This document shows positions 26,254-34,286 of a stretch of 45,333 nt of DNA, in pieces; the first letter of the stretch is position 1; each line of letters opens with the position of its first letter. Origin of the DNA: Myxococcota bacterium (GTDB lineage Bacteria > Myxococcota_A > Polyangia > Polyangiales > Houyiibacteriaceae); assembly GCA_028284955.1 (NCBI GenBank), contig JANQQS010000206.1, positions 1-45,333 on the forward strand, written 5' to 3'. Below the pieces are notes generated by a model. It did no database searches and was not told the origin of the DNA. It saw nothing but the letters and a program-made list of their open reading frames with translations. A program made the position numbers and the translations under genes.

Positions 26254-27576
26254 CTATGCACCGCTGAACTGCACGTCTTCGAAGATGAGTGTGGGCGCTC
26301 GTGTCGGACCGTAGGGCCAGGGGTCGTTGCCCAGGGCAACGAGCTTCCCGAATAGCTTAAGCAGATTGCCGGTGACGTTCATTTCGCCGACCGGCTTTGT
26401 CACTTCGCCTTGTTCGACGAGGTGACCGCGGACGCCGAAGGAGAAGTCGCCTGTTGTGGCGTCGGCGTTGCCTCCAAGCCACGAGCTGACGATGACCCCG
26501 CTGCCTGCGTCGTTCACGAGCTGCTCATAGGAGCGATTGCCGATGGGAAGCACCCAGTTCGACCGCGCGCCCGTGGTCGGGGCCATGTCGATCTTCTTCC
26601 CGTAGTAGGTGTCTACGTAGATGTTGGTGAGCACGCCCTTGTCGATGATCGGAAGACTCCGCGCGCTGATTCCTTCGTCGTCGAAATGGCGTGATCCGCT
26701 ACCGCCGCGTAGGAGTGGCTCATCGGTGATCGATAGCTTCTTTGAGACTACGGCTTTGCCCATTGCGTTCTTCCAGAAACTCCGGTCCTGGCTGAAGTGG
26801 TACGCAGACGCGGCGCCAAGCAGCTGGGACAACAAACGACCTGCAGCCCGTGCTTCGACGATCATGGTTGCGCGTTTGGTGGGTCCTTTGATGGCGCCGA
26901 GTCGTCGCGTAGCTTCCCGGAGGGCCAACTTCCCTAGCGCTTGCCGGTTCGGTACGTGTTCAAAACCCGTTCCGCCGGCGTAGTAGTAACCCTCTGGGCG
27001 CTTGCCGCCTTCGCCTCTAAGAGTGACTTCGCCTCCCATCCAAAGAGAGGTTGCGTCGCGCGTTCCCGAAAAGCCGTTGGAGCTCGCTGCGGCCATACGG
27101 CTTGCGCTGTCGTAAACACCAACCGTGCTTGAGATGATCTTGTCGCTACCGCGTGTCGCGCGGTATAACTCTCGGCACCAAGCGAGGCGGTCATTGGGTG
27201 AGATGCGCGAGACTTTCTCGTCGACGATGCCTAAGTTCACGCGGGGGCGATCCTTGAACAAGGCAGCGTCGGGAATCGTCCGATAGGGGTCCTTTTCGAT
27301 GTGCCTCGTCAAGGCCACCGCCTGCGCGATGAAGGAGCGAAGGGAGACAGGCCGTAGGTCCGTGGTCTCGTGGGTCGAGTAGCGACCGCTTACGTAGAGG
27401 CGGACCGAGAGCTTCTGCGCGGTGCTCTCCTGAACCTTCTCAAGCTTGCCGTCTCGATATTCCGTATCCACCGAGCGCTGTTGTTTCGCGACCGCCCACG
27501 CGTCGGCCGCTCCCGCCTTCTTGGACAGCTCCACCGCGTGTTCGGCGCGCTTGAGCAGGGTCGCTTTGTCAGGCAT
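26254..27576 (-). CDS. TldE/PmbA-family protein
   Basis: A 440-residue TldE/PmbA homologue starting PDKATLLKRAEHAVELSKKA (ATG 27576), which overlaps the TldD stop by 8 bases, so translation is probably coupled. It has the RDGKLEKVQESTAQKLSVRLY strand pair, SSNGFSG, EARAAGRLLSQLLGAASAY and the C-terminal GVRGHLVEQGEVTKPVGEMN typical of the family. As expected for TldE it lacks the HExxxH zinc site and should form a heterodimer with TldD that degrades unfolded or modified peptides. No signal peptide is visible, in contrast to its TldD partner. Confidence 0.93.
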   Translation of the reverse strand: MPDKATLLKRAEHAVELSKKAGAADAWAVAKQQRSVDTEYRDGKLEKVQESTAQKLSVRLYVSGRYSTHETTDLRPVSLRSFIAQAVALTRHIEKDPYRTIPDAALFKDRPRVNLGIVDEKVSRISPNDRLAWCRELYRATRGSDKIISSTVGVYDSASRMAAASSNGFSGTRDATSLWMGGEVTLRGEGGKRPEGYYYAGGTGFEHVPNRQALGKLALREATRRLGAIKGPTKRATMIVEARAAGRLLSQLLGAASAYHFSQDRSFWKNAMGKAVVSKKLSITDEPLLRGGSGSRHFDDEGISARSLPIIDKGVLTNIYVDTYYGKKIDMAPTTGARSNWVLPIGNRSYEQLVNDAGSGVIVSSWLGGNADATTGDFSFGVRGHLVEQGEVTKPVGEMNVTGNLLKLFGKLVALGNDPWPYGPTRAPTLIFEDVQFSGA

Positions 27577-29131
27577 CTTCGCCTCCGACAGTGAGCGCCG
27601 AGACAAGAACTGTCGGGATGCCTTGGGAAACCGGGACGCTTTGGCCGTTTTTTCCGCAAGTCCAGCCGCCAGTGTCGAGGTGACCATCGGCCGCTGCCAT
27701 CGTGATCTTGCGCAAGGTCTCGGGTCCGTTGCCGATGATGTTGATGTCTTTGATCGGCTCCGTCACTTTGCCATCTTCGATTCGGTAGCCGTTCTTGATG
27801 TAGAAGGTGTAGTCGCCGGCGCCGATCTGCACCTGACCATTCAGAAAGGTCTCCGCAAGGATTCCGTTTTTCGCGCCCGCAATGATCTCCTCCCGACTGT
27901 GCGGCCCGTCCTCCATGAAGGTGCAGCGCATGCGCGGCATCGGCGAATGCCGAAAGGATTGACGGCGCCCTGAGCCAGTCGGGTTTGCCCGGTACTGCTT
28001 GGCGCTAATCTCATCGTGCATGTACGTGCGGAGATATCCCTTGTCGACGAGTACCGTCCGCTGCGCCGGATTGCCTTCGTCATCGATGTTGATGGCGCCA
28101 CGTTCGTATTCCAGCGTTCCATCATCGACGATGGTGACGAACTCTTCGGCGACCTTCTTGCCCATCATCTCCGAATAGATGCTCACGCCTTTGCGGTTGA
28201 AGTCGGCTTCCATGCCGTGGCCGATCGCTTCGTGCAGTAAGATGCCGCTGGGTCCTGCCGCCAAGACTACCGGCATCTCTCCGGCAGGTGGACGACCTGC
28301 CTCGAAGAGAATCATCGTGCGGTCCACGGCCTGCTTGGTCACGAGCTCGAGTTGCGCTTCGGTAAAGAACTCAAGACCTCGGCGGCCCGCAATGTTGGCG
28401 CTGTTCGACTGAGTTTTGCCTCCCTTTTCCGCCGTTACGGTCACGTACATGCGAGCCATCGGACGTTCGTCGTACACAACCGTGCCGTTCAAGGTCGCGA
28501 TCATCACGCGCGATTCACCATCCGACCAACGAATCTCTACTTTCTTGACCGCGGGATCTCGACGATGCGCGAGTTCAGCGGCTCGTCGAATGATCGGCAG
28601 CTTCTTGTCGATGCCGACATCGCGCCACGGAACCTTGGTGGAGTAGAATCCTTTTCTCAATCCCGTGTGGCGGATCTGCTGCGGCCCCACCGCAGCCTTA
28701 CCGCGTGCAATTAGGGCAGCGGTCTGCGCTGCATCGCGCATCGCCTTTTCGGTGAGCTCCTCCGTGTAGGCGTAGCCCGTTTGGTCACCCACCACACAAC
28801 GAAGGCCGACTCCCAGGTCGATGGATGTGCTCGCTTGCGACACGATGCCGTCTTGGTAGACAAGAGAGCTCGACAGGCTGTGCTGAAAGTAGAGGTCTGC
28901 CTGGTCCGCGCCGCGGGAACTCAGCGCCGCGAGGGTTCGCCGAATGATTCCGTCATCGATGCCGAAGACGTCTGCGAAGGGGTTGTGCCCCGCGTTCGAC
29001 TCGCTGGGCATCGTACCCCCGGCGGCCGACCTCGAAGCACCGCAAGCCTCCAGAAACGTTGGCATACTAAGAGCGGCCGTGGTGGCGGTGGCGTCTCGGA
29101 TGAACTTTCGTCGCGTGATGTCTGCGGACAT
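27569..29131 (-). CDS. TldD-family zinc metalloprotease with Tat lipoprotein signal
   Basis: A 520-residue TldD homologue. The zinc site HEAIGHGMEAD (His301, Glu302, His306) and the C-terminal cysteine ligand motif CGKNGQ (Cys492) are both present, as is SIDLGVGLRCVVGDQTGYAY. Unusually, the N-terminus carries a twin-arginine motif TRRKFIRDA, a hydrophobic stretch and a lipobox-like LEAC (Cys30), so export as a folded, possibly lipid-anchored enzyme is predicted; classical TldD is cytoplasmic. Start ATG 29131 has GGAGGAG at 7 bases. The tldE-like gene overlaps its 3' end. Upstream are three 15-bp tandem repeats and a strong hairpin. Substrate unknown. Confidence 0.94.
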   Translation of the reverse strand: MSADITRRKFIRDATATTAALSMPTFLEACGASRSAAGGTMPSESNAGHNPFADVFGIDDGIIRRTLAALSSRGADQADLYFQHSLSSSLVYQDGIVSQASTSIDLGVGLRCVVGDQTGYAYTEELTEKAMRDAAQTAALIARGKAAVGPQQIRHTGLRKGFYSTKVPWRDVGIDKKLPIIRRAAELAHRRDPAVKKVEIRWSDGESRVMIATLNGTVVYDERPMARMYVTVTAEKGGKTQSNSANIAGRRGLEFFTEAQLELVTKQAVDRTMILFEAGRPPAGEMPVVLAAGPSGILLHEAIGHGMEADFNRKGVSIYSEMMGKKVAEEFVTIVDDGTLEYERGAINIDDEGNPAQRTVLVDKGYLRTYMHDEISAKQYRANPTGSGRRQSFRHSPMPRMRCTFMEDGPHSREEIIAGAKNGILAETFLNGQVQIGAGDYTFYIKNGYRIEDGKVTEPIKDINIIGNGPETLRKITMAAADGHLDTGGWTCGKNGQSVPVSQGIPTVLVSALTVGGEDA

Positions 29132-29148
29132 GTGACTGCTCCTCCTAT

Positions 29149-29193
29149 CTATTCACCGAAGGTCTATTCACCGAAGGCCTATCCACGGGAAGG
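29149..29193 (-). repeat. 15-bp tandem repeat upstream of tldD
   Basis: Three head-to-tail units: CTATTCACCGAAGGT (29149-29163), CTATTCACCGAAGGC (29164-29178) and CTATCCACGGGAAGG (29179-29193). On the transcribed strand they lie immediately 5' of the tldD ribosome binding site, so they are in the leader of the mRNA if it starts further upstream. Such repeats can vary in number by slippage. Confidence 0.8.
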
Positions 29194-29212
29194 CTAGCCC
29201 AAGCTTGCCTCG

Positions 29213-29249
29213 CGAGGGAGGGGGCACGGTCTTCCTGTCCCCTCCCTCG
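29213..29249 (-). terminator. GC-rich hairpin after the AztD-like gene
   Basis: CGAGGGAGGGG (29213-29223) and CCCCTCCCTCG (29239-29249) are perfectly complementary with a 15-base loop. It begins 15 bases after the minus-strand stop at 29265. It is a likely 3' end or attenuator for the AztD-like gene, with no T tract. It would partly uncouple tldD from the gene upstream. Confidence 0.6.
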
Positions 29250-29264
29250 ATGTCTGTGGTCGCC

Positions 29265-30692
29265 TTAGTTGTGGCCCAGGACGACCCCGTCAGGAGGAGC
29301 GCCGACGTGAGCGATGGATGCCGGCGTACCAGGCAGCGTGACCGTGCCGGCAATTTCCCAGCTCTCCGCATCGATGACGACCAGTTCCGTCGAGCCCGGA
29401 GTCGCGACCGAGATTCGTCCGCCACCCACCGTCAACAGAAAGCGATCTGCCGCCGTCGCGACATCCATGGCGTCTCCCTCGGGGGCGAGCGTCGTCGGCG
29501 TGAGGCGATAGAGCTTTCCGTTGGAGCCCATGACCACCACGCGGGTGTCGGTTCCATCGCTGAGGAAAGCGAATCCGGCGCCATTGGCGGCATCAGGCAG
29601 AAGCTGCACGTTCATGGTTTTCGCGGACGGGTCGACCACACCAAGTGCTGGTCCAAAATCGGTGACGAATACGCTTGCATCGGGGTGTGCCAGAACAGTG
29701 TAGGCTCTGGCCAGCGATCCGGCCGGAGGAGCAATCATCTCGCCGGAAAAATCGCTTTCCCCGTAGGTCAAGAGCAACACCCCTTCGTCGCAGCCAAAGG
29801 CCACGTGGTCGCCGTGCACCGCTTCGCCGTGCAGTTTGGTGCACCCGTCGAAGCTCTGCGTTTCGTCGTTGGGATTGTCGAGCGTACGGATGCTGACGCC
29901 CGTGGGGATGCCTCCGAGCCAGCCCTCTTGCTGCTCTTCGTCGGTGGCCATGCGCGAGCTCCGGGTGATGATCACGTGTCCGTGGGTTGGCAGCGCGACA
30001 CCGTGATGGGGCGGTGTGGAGAACACCCAGGTCGGCTCCGTTATGATCCCGGTGATGAGCGACGACTCGGGCAGGAGTCCGGCCTTGGCCTCGCCATCGA
30101 AGTAGAATGCGAATATTCCGTCGTGGTGGACTACATGGGTGGGTTGAGGTCCGGGAAACGCGCGATCCAAAAGCTTTGGCGCGTCGGTATCAAGATGGAA
30201 ATGGTCGTCGTGCGGCTCGTAAACGATGCCGCCATCGATCACTTCGAAGCCTCCGTCATCAAAGTAGTGCGATAGCCAAACAAATCTGCCGCTCGGGTCG
30301 TTGGTGAGGAAGGAGCTGGCGTAGGCGACATCAATGGTCTCGATGACCGTGCGCTCGTCAAGATCGACGACGTAGACCTTCGCCTCCTCGGCATCGCTCA
30401 CCAGCAAGCGGCCGCTCGGCAGGACGACGGGCGACTCTGAAGGTGTTTCCTCATTGGCGTTTGTGGTGTCGGGGTTGTCGGTGCCAGGATTGTCGGTGCC
30501 GGGCAGGACTGGATCGCTGGTTTGCGAGCGATCCCCTTCCATTGGGGTTGCCTGGGTGGGGCCGTCGTTCGAGCAACCTGCGACGGTTGCGAATGCTGCG
30601 CTGGCCACCAAAGCAATGAGCCATGGTTGTCTTCCGTTTTGCGAAAAATACAGAAGTCGTCGCGATTGTTTGAGTTGTTGGTGACGGGTCAT
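29265..30692 (-). CDS. AztD-like beta-propeller lipoprotein (putative periplasmic metallochaperone)
   Basis: A 475-residue predicted lipoprotein with a good start (GAGGGAGGA before ATG 30692), lipobox TVAGC (Cys40) and a D/N/P/T-rich linker. The propeller begins LPSGRLLVSDAEEAKVYVVD. Histidine-rich sites HDDHFH (161-166) and THVVHH (185-190) plus PPHHGVALPTHGHVIIT are arranged as in AztD, the periplasmic zinc chaperone that hands zinc to the AztC binding protein. No aztABC transporter genes are visible in this window. Metal binding by these histidines is inferred from the family. It lies upstream of the exported TldD, a zinc enzyme, on the same strand. Confidence 0.75.
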   Translation of the reverse strand: MTRHQQLKQSRRLLYFSQNGRQPWLIALVASAAFATVAGCSNDGPTQATPMEGDRSQTSDPVLPGTDNPGTDNPDTTNANEETPSESPVVLPSGRLLVSDAEEAKVYVVDLDERTVIETIDVAYASSFLTNDPSGRFVWLSHYFDDGGFEVIDGGIVYEPHDDHFHLDTDAPKLLDRAFPGPQPTHVVHHDGIFAFYFDGEAKAGLLPESSLITGIITEPTWVFSTPPHHGVALPTHGHVIITRSSRMATDEEQQEGWLGGIPTGVSIRTLDNPNDETQSFDGCTKLHGEAVHGDHVAFGCDEGVLLLTYGESDFSGEMIAPPAGSLARAYTVLAHPDASVFVTDFGPALGVVDPSAKTMNVQLLPDAANGAGFAFLSDGTDTRVVVMGSNGKLYRLTPTTLAPEGDAMDVATAADRFLLTVGGGRISVATPGSTELVVIDAESWEIAGTVTLPGTPASIAHVGAPPDGVVLGHN

Positions 30693-30769
30693 CAGAGTCC
30701 TCCCTCGTGAGTAAGCTATCGGCGCCCGAAACGTATCTCGCGAGCCGCAAGGGCCGGGCTAATGCAAGC

Positions 30770-30804
30770 AACTCTCATTTGCAAGTTGCTTGCAAATGAG
30801 AGTT
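30770..30804. promoter_or_regulatory. 35-base palindrome in the divergent intergenic region
   Basis: AACTCTCATTTGCAAG (30770-30785) and CTTGCAAATGAGAGTT (30789-30804) are perfect complements around TTG. It lies 78 bases upstream of the AztD-like start and 177 bases before the LysR start. It could be an operator with a long dyad, a transcript hairpin or a barrier between the divergent units; perfect arms of this length suggest a selected or recently formed structure. Confidence 0.6.
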
Positions 30805-30921
30805 TTGCCGCGGATCTCACTGATGGCTGCGCCTACTCCTAAGCCCGCCGTGGGGTTGATGGCTTTGATATCTGAAGGACTAGGTGGGTGGTGTCGAAAG
30901 CCGATTGGAAACAAAATGGTC

Positions 30922-30954
30922 ATATGCAAAAAGGATAAAGTAGCTTTTACATAT
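30922..30954. promoter_or_regulatory. possible autoregulatory dyad of the LysR gene
   Basis: ATATGCAAAA (30922-30931) and TTTTACATAT (30945-30954) form an inverted repeat with one mismatch and a 13-base spacer, ending 27 bases before the chosen start codon of the LysR-type gene. The stretch is AT-rich. Confidence 0.35.
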
Positions 30955-30980
30955 CGCTTATGCCGATATACCATCGAGCG

Positions 30981-31856
30981 ATGGAATGGTTGAACTTTCG
31001 GCACCTCTACGCGTTTTGGTCGGTATGTCGACACGGCGGCTTTCAAAAGGCGGCGAAACGGGTGCACGTATCCCAATCCACCATCAGCGAGCAGGTCGCT
31101 CAGCTCGAAGACTACCTTGAGGAGACGCTGATCGAGCGAAATACCCGTTCCCTCGTGGTGACCGATCGTGGCACTGCGCTCTGGCGCTACGCCGATGAGA
31201 TCTTCGCGAAGAGCGCCACGATCAACCATCTCTTTCGGGACAAACAAGACACGACGACGCCAGCATCGATCCGCATTGGCATGGTCGGTGGGATTTCGCG
31301 GAACTTCGTGACGGGTCTGGTCCTTCGGAGCCTCATCGAAGAGCGAGGCACGCGGATCAGCCTGGTGGATGGCTCCTTCGACGAGCTCAATGCACTGCTC
31401 AAGTCGTTCGAGATCGACCTCATTTTCAGCCTCGAAAAGCCTCGCAGCAAAGATTTGCTGACCGTAGCGTATCGCAAGGTCGAAACTAGTTCACTCTGCG
31501 CCGCCGGAAAGCCGGAGCTCGTGCGTCGCATCAGGCGTCAGCGAACAAAGCCGCTCCCCGTTGAGCTGTTCATGTTCCGACATTCTTTCGATCGTGAATC
31601 CTTTGAGCGAACGCTCGCTGGCCGCTTCAATCTCGAAGTCGATGTACCGATTGCGACTGATGATATCTCACTGCTCCGCTTCCTTGCGAACACGGGTCGT
31701 GGTCTTGCGGTCGTGCCGGAGATCGGTGTGCAGGAGGACCTTACCGCGGGACATCTCTCGAGCATCAGGCTCGTCGATGCACCTGAGGTTGAGTTCTTCG
31801 CGGTCTACCTCAGCAACGGGTACCAACGGGAATTGATCGACGATTTCCTGACCTAG
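30981..31856 (+). CDS. LysR-type regulator, likely controlling the adjacent SbtA transporter
   Basis: A 291-residue LysR-family regulator. The winged HTH is at the N-terminus (LNFRHLYAFWSVCRHGGFQK, then AAKRVHVSQSTISEQVAQLE), followed by the linker helix and an effector domain from about residue 90 (IRIGMVGGISRNFVTGLVL). The opening EWLNFRHLYAFW is like NhaR-type members, which is why ATG 30981 is preferred over the ATG at 30960. It is followed 129 bases later by an SbtA-type transporter on the same strand, with a T-N11-A dyad between them. Control of bicarbonate uptake is a reasonable inference; effector unknown. Confidence 0.92.
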   Translation: MEWLNFRHLYAFWSVCRHGGFQKAAKRVHVSQSTISEQVAQLEDYLEETLIERNTRSLVVTDRGTALWRYADEIFAKSATINHLFRDKQDTTTPASIRIGMVGGISRNFVTGLVLRSLIEERGTRISLVDGSFDELNALLKSFEIDLIFSLEKPRSKDLLTVAYRKVETSSLCAAGKPELVRRIRRQRTKPLPVELFMFRHSFDRESFERTLAGRFNLEVDVPIATDDISLLRFLANTGRGLAVVPEIGVQEDLTAGHLSSIRLVDAPEVEFFAVYLSNGYQRELIDDFLT

Positions 31857-31871
31857 CGCACGGCTCTATAT

Positions 31872-31886
31872 ATCGAAAAATACGAT
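31872..31886 (+). promoter_or_regulatory. LysR-type binding site upstream of sbtA
   Basis: ATCG-N7-CGAT (31872-31886) contains the LysR consensus T-N11-A inside a perfect dyad. It lies 100 bases before the transporter's ATG in an AT-rich tract. Confidence 0.5.
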
Positions 31887-31985
31887 TGCAGATTGCGAAC
31901 TAATCTTATCGAACGAACTCCACGTTCGCGCTAAATTGTTCTCCACGTGCCGCCGAAAGAACGGCTTGTATCGAACGGAGTGCAC

Positions 31986-32918
31986 ATGATCGACCCAGTG
32001 ATTCTTTTCTTTGGCTTTGGCGTTCTTGCAGGTCTCATCAAGGCGGATGTGGCCCTTCCGCGCTCGGTGGTCGAACTGCTTACCTTCCTGCTTCTTTTTA
32101 CCATCGGACTGAAGGGGGGGATGGAGTTCACCGAGGTCCCGTTCTTGACGCTCTTGCCGAAGCTCCTTTTAGTCGGTTGCCTCGGCATCGTGATTCCCCT
32201 CGTGGCATTCCCCGTGATTCAGCATTGGGGGCGGCTGAACCGTCCCGACGCCGCCGCGCTCGCCGCGCACTACGGGTCTGTCAGCGTCGGGACCTTCGCC
32301 GTATGCGTCGCGTTTCTCCAACGGAGCGGCATCACGTTCGAACCTTTTGTGGTGATCTTCGTCGTTGTCCTCGAGATTCCGGCGATCATCATCGGCCTCA
32401 TGATCGCTCGTGGGCGCTCGGCGCGCGGCGAAATAGGTAAGGCGGTTCGTGAGATCGCGCGAAGCCGCGCCATCGCTGTGCTCATCGGTGGTCTCCTCAT
32501 TGGCGGTCTCGCCGGCAGCGAGCGCCTGGAGCCCTATAGTTCTTTCTTTCTCGATCTTTTCTCGGGCGTCCTCGCGCTCTTTCTCCTCGACATGGGTTTG
32601 ACGGTGAGTCGTCAGCTGAGTCTTGTGCGGCACCACGGCCTTTTCCTTGCTGGGTTTGGCGTTCTGATGCCGCTGGTGGGCGGGGCATTCGCAATGGGGC
32701 TCGGCTTCCTGCTCGAACTATCGGTCGGTGGCATTGTGGTGCTGACGACGCTCGGGGCGAGCGCCTCCTATATCGCAGTGCCCGCGGCGATGCGTGCGTC
32801 GCTTCCCGAAGCGAACCTTGGGCTCTCCGTGGGAAGCTCCCTCGGCGTGACCTTCCCCTTCAACGTGGTCCTTGGAATTCCGCTCTTCTTCAACCTTGCG
32901 ATCTATTTCGCGCGCTAG
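31986..32918 (+). CDS. sbtA: SbtA-type sodium-dependent bicarbonate transporter
   Basis: A 310-residue membrane protein with about ten hydrophobic helices. Conserved SbtA (DUF897) features are the N-terminal PVILFFGFGVLAGLIKAD, LLLFTIGLKGG, AAHYGSVSVGTFAV (the bicarbonate/sodium site), LFLLDMGLTVSRQL, TLGASASYIAVPAAMR and SVGSSLGVTFPFNV at the end. The ATG at 31986 has a GGAG ribosome binding site. SbtA imports bicarbonate with sodium; outside cyanobacteria it supplies carbon for anaplerotic carboxylases or pH homeostasis. It lacks the usual neighbouring PII-like SbtB. Its TAG stop is shared with the start of the dispersed repeat at 32917. Confidence 0.93.
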   Translation: MIDPVILFFGFGVLAGLIKADVALPRSVVELLTFLLLFTIGLKGGMEFTEVPFLTLLPKLLLVGCLGIVIPLVAFPVIQHWGRLNRPDAAALAAHYGSVSVGTFAVCVAFLQRSGITFEPFVVIFVVVLEIPAIIIGLMIARGRSARGEIGKAVREIARSRAIAVLIGGLLIGGLAGSERLEPYSSFFLDLFSGVLALFLLDMGLTVSRQLSLVRHHGLFLAGFGVLMPLVGGAFAMGLGFLLELSVGGIVVLTTLGASASYIAVPAAMRASLPEANLGLSVGSSLGVTFPFNVVLGIPLFFNLAIYFAR

Positions 32919-33040
32919 AGCAGTGGCCTTTTGCCCTGATCTTGGCTTACCTCCCCTGCTCGGCCCGACGAAGCACTAGCGTGCGTCATCGGGCCTGTGC
33001 TGCCGGGGCGCTCAAGCTCAGACCAAAATTCCACTGCTCT
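32917..33040 (+). repeat. dispersed repeat element, copy 2 (complete)
   Basis: A 124-bp element bounded by near-perfect inverted termini: AGAGCAGTGGCCTTTTG at the left and CAAAATTCCACTGCTCT at the right (15 of 17 positions). Inside is a hairpin (GGCCCGACGAAGCA paired with TGCGTCATCGGGCC). Its right half, read on the opposite strand, matches copy 1 at 16304-16394. No coding capacity, so it behaves like a MITE or REP-type element; it may also end transcription of sbtA. Confidence 0.8.
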
Positions 33041-33127
33041 ATGGGATGCAACTTGTGCCGCAATCAACCCAGCTGATCACTGCTTTATCTACTCTAGAGT
33101 CCAATGAAGGGCTTCTGATCGAGTGAC

Positions 33128-33775
33128 TCATCGTGCGCGCCATACCGTGGCCAGCCATGGTTGCTCGTCTCGCGGTAGGCCGGGCGGTCGGTAGTAGTGC
33201 TCGATGAGCTCGAAGCCCGCCGCGGTGACGAAGCGGCTCCAGGTTTCCAACGTGAGATAGGCGCCGTAGCGCAGACCCTGCTGGCGCTCGATATCGGGTC
33301 CGCGAGGGTTGCTGCAAAAGAGTACGCCTCCTGTCACTAGAGTTCGGCGAAGGTCGTTGAGCACCCGGCCGAGCTCTTGCGTTGGCACATGAAAAAGAAC
33401 CGCATTCGCGAAGATGCCGTCGAACCGTTCGGCGGGCAGTTTGAGGGCTAAGAAGTCTTGCTGCCAGACCTCGCAGCCGTTTGCCGTCTGAGCCATCTTT
33501 ACGAACGCGGCTGCGCCGTCGAGTCCCACTGGCGCGTGGCCCTGCGCGATGAACGTGGCGAGGTCGCGGCCCGGTCCACAGCCGAGATCAAGAATTCGCT
33601 GCGGGGCAGACCCCGGCAAGTGGCGGAGCAATGCATTCACGTTTTGCGAAACGTCGTGGTCTTTGGTCCCTTCCCGGAAATCTTCGGCGAGCTCTTCGTA
33701 ATGCGACAGGGTTGAGCGACCAAGGGTCGACAGCTCCTTAGGCGTAAGGCGAACGAGTGGGCGAGGCGGTTCCAT
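33128..33775 (-). CDS. SAM-dependent methyltransferase
   Basis: A 215-residue class I methyltransferase. LSTLGRSTLSHYEELAEDFR leads into ILDLGCGPGRDLATF (motif I), VGLDGAAAFV, and the post-motif FDGIFANAVLFHV; LRRTLVTGGVLFCSNPRGP follows. The ATG at 33775 avoids overlap with hisI, whose stop is at 33807; a GTG at 33835 would overlap it by 29 bases and give 20 extra proline-rich residues. Same strand and close to hisI, so probably co-transcribed with it. The substrate is not predictable, though the family includes small-molecule and tellurite/thiol methylators. Confidence 0.85.
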   Translation of the reverse strand: MEPPRPLVRLTPKELSTLGRSTLSHYEELAEDFREGTKDHDVSQNVNALLRHLPGSAPQRILDLGCGPGRDLATFIAQGHAPVGLDGAAAFVKMAQTANGCEVWQQDFLALKLPAERFDGIFANAVLFHVPTQELGRVLNDLRRTLVTGGVLFCSNPRGPDIERQQGLRYGAYLTLETWSRFVTAAGFELIEHYYRPPGLPRDEQPWLATVWRAR

Positions 33776-33806
33776 CGGTCGTCCAGGAAGGCTAGGGGCG
33801 TTGTTC

Positions 33807-34286
33807 TCAGAGCTTGGTGGGATTGGGGGCGTCACCGTATGTCTCGACCGGGTCGAAAGTCTTGGCCTTCTCCTCGAACGTAAGCTTGACCGGGCCGTCA
33901 GCTTTGCCGAGAGGAACGGAGCGGTAGAAGCATGAGCGATAACCTACGTGGCAGCTCGCATCTCCCACCACCTCCACTTGGAGCCACAACGCATCTTGGT
34001 CGTCGTCGACTCGGAGTTCGACCACTTTCTGCACGAGGCCACTCGTGGCGCCTTTCCGCCACAAGACTTGGCGGCTGCGGCTGTAGTAATGAGCCTCCCC
34101 GCTCTCGATGGTCTTCGCCAGCGCCTCCCGGTTCATGTAGCCGAGCATAAGCACCATGCCGTCTCGAGTGGCGGAAGTCACCACCGGAATGAGCCCGTCG
34201 GCATTAAACTTCGGGGCCAGCTCGTTTCCCTCTTCAACCTGCTCGACGGAACGCCGAGCGGCGAACAGCGGGTTGTCGTCAGCCAT
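33807..34286 (-). CDS. hisI: phosphoribosyl-AMP cyclohydrolase
   Basis: A 159-residue HisI, third step of histidine synthesis: it opens the adenine ring of phosphoribosyl-AMP. Start ATG 34286 follows GGAGGAG by 7 bases. Family motifs: VLMLGYMNREALAKT, ESGEAHYYSRSRQVLWRKG, the magnesium aspartates in VDDDQDALW and the zinc cysteines in GDASCHVGYRSCFYR (Cys112 and Cys119). It lacks the HisE half found in some fusions. No other histidine gene is in the window, so the pathway is scattered in this genome. Confidence 0.96.
   Translation of the reverse strand: MADDNPLFAARRSVEQVEEGNELAPKFNADGLIPVVTSATRDGMVLMLGYMNREALAKTIESGEAHYYSRSRQVLWRKGATSGLVQKVVELRVDDDQDALWLQVEVVGDASCHVGYRSCFYRSVPLGKADGPVKLTFEEKAKTFDPVETYGDAPNPTKL

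Noticed and set aside
29205-30275. 356-codon plus-strand frame opposite the AztD-like gene
   Set aside because: No start signal, noisy composition; the minus strand has signal peptide, lipobox and propeller motifs.
30759-31247. 162-codon minus-strand frame overlapping the LysR start
   Set aside because: Covers the palindrome and the HTH of the LysR gene; no family resemblance.
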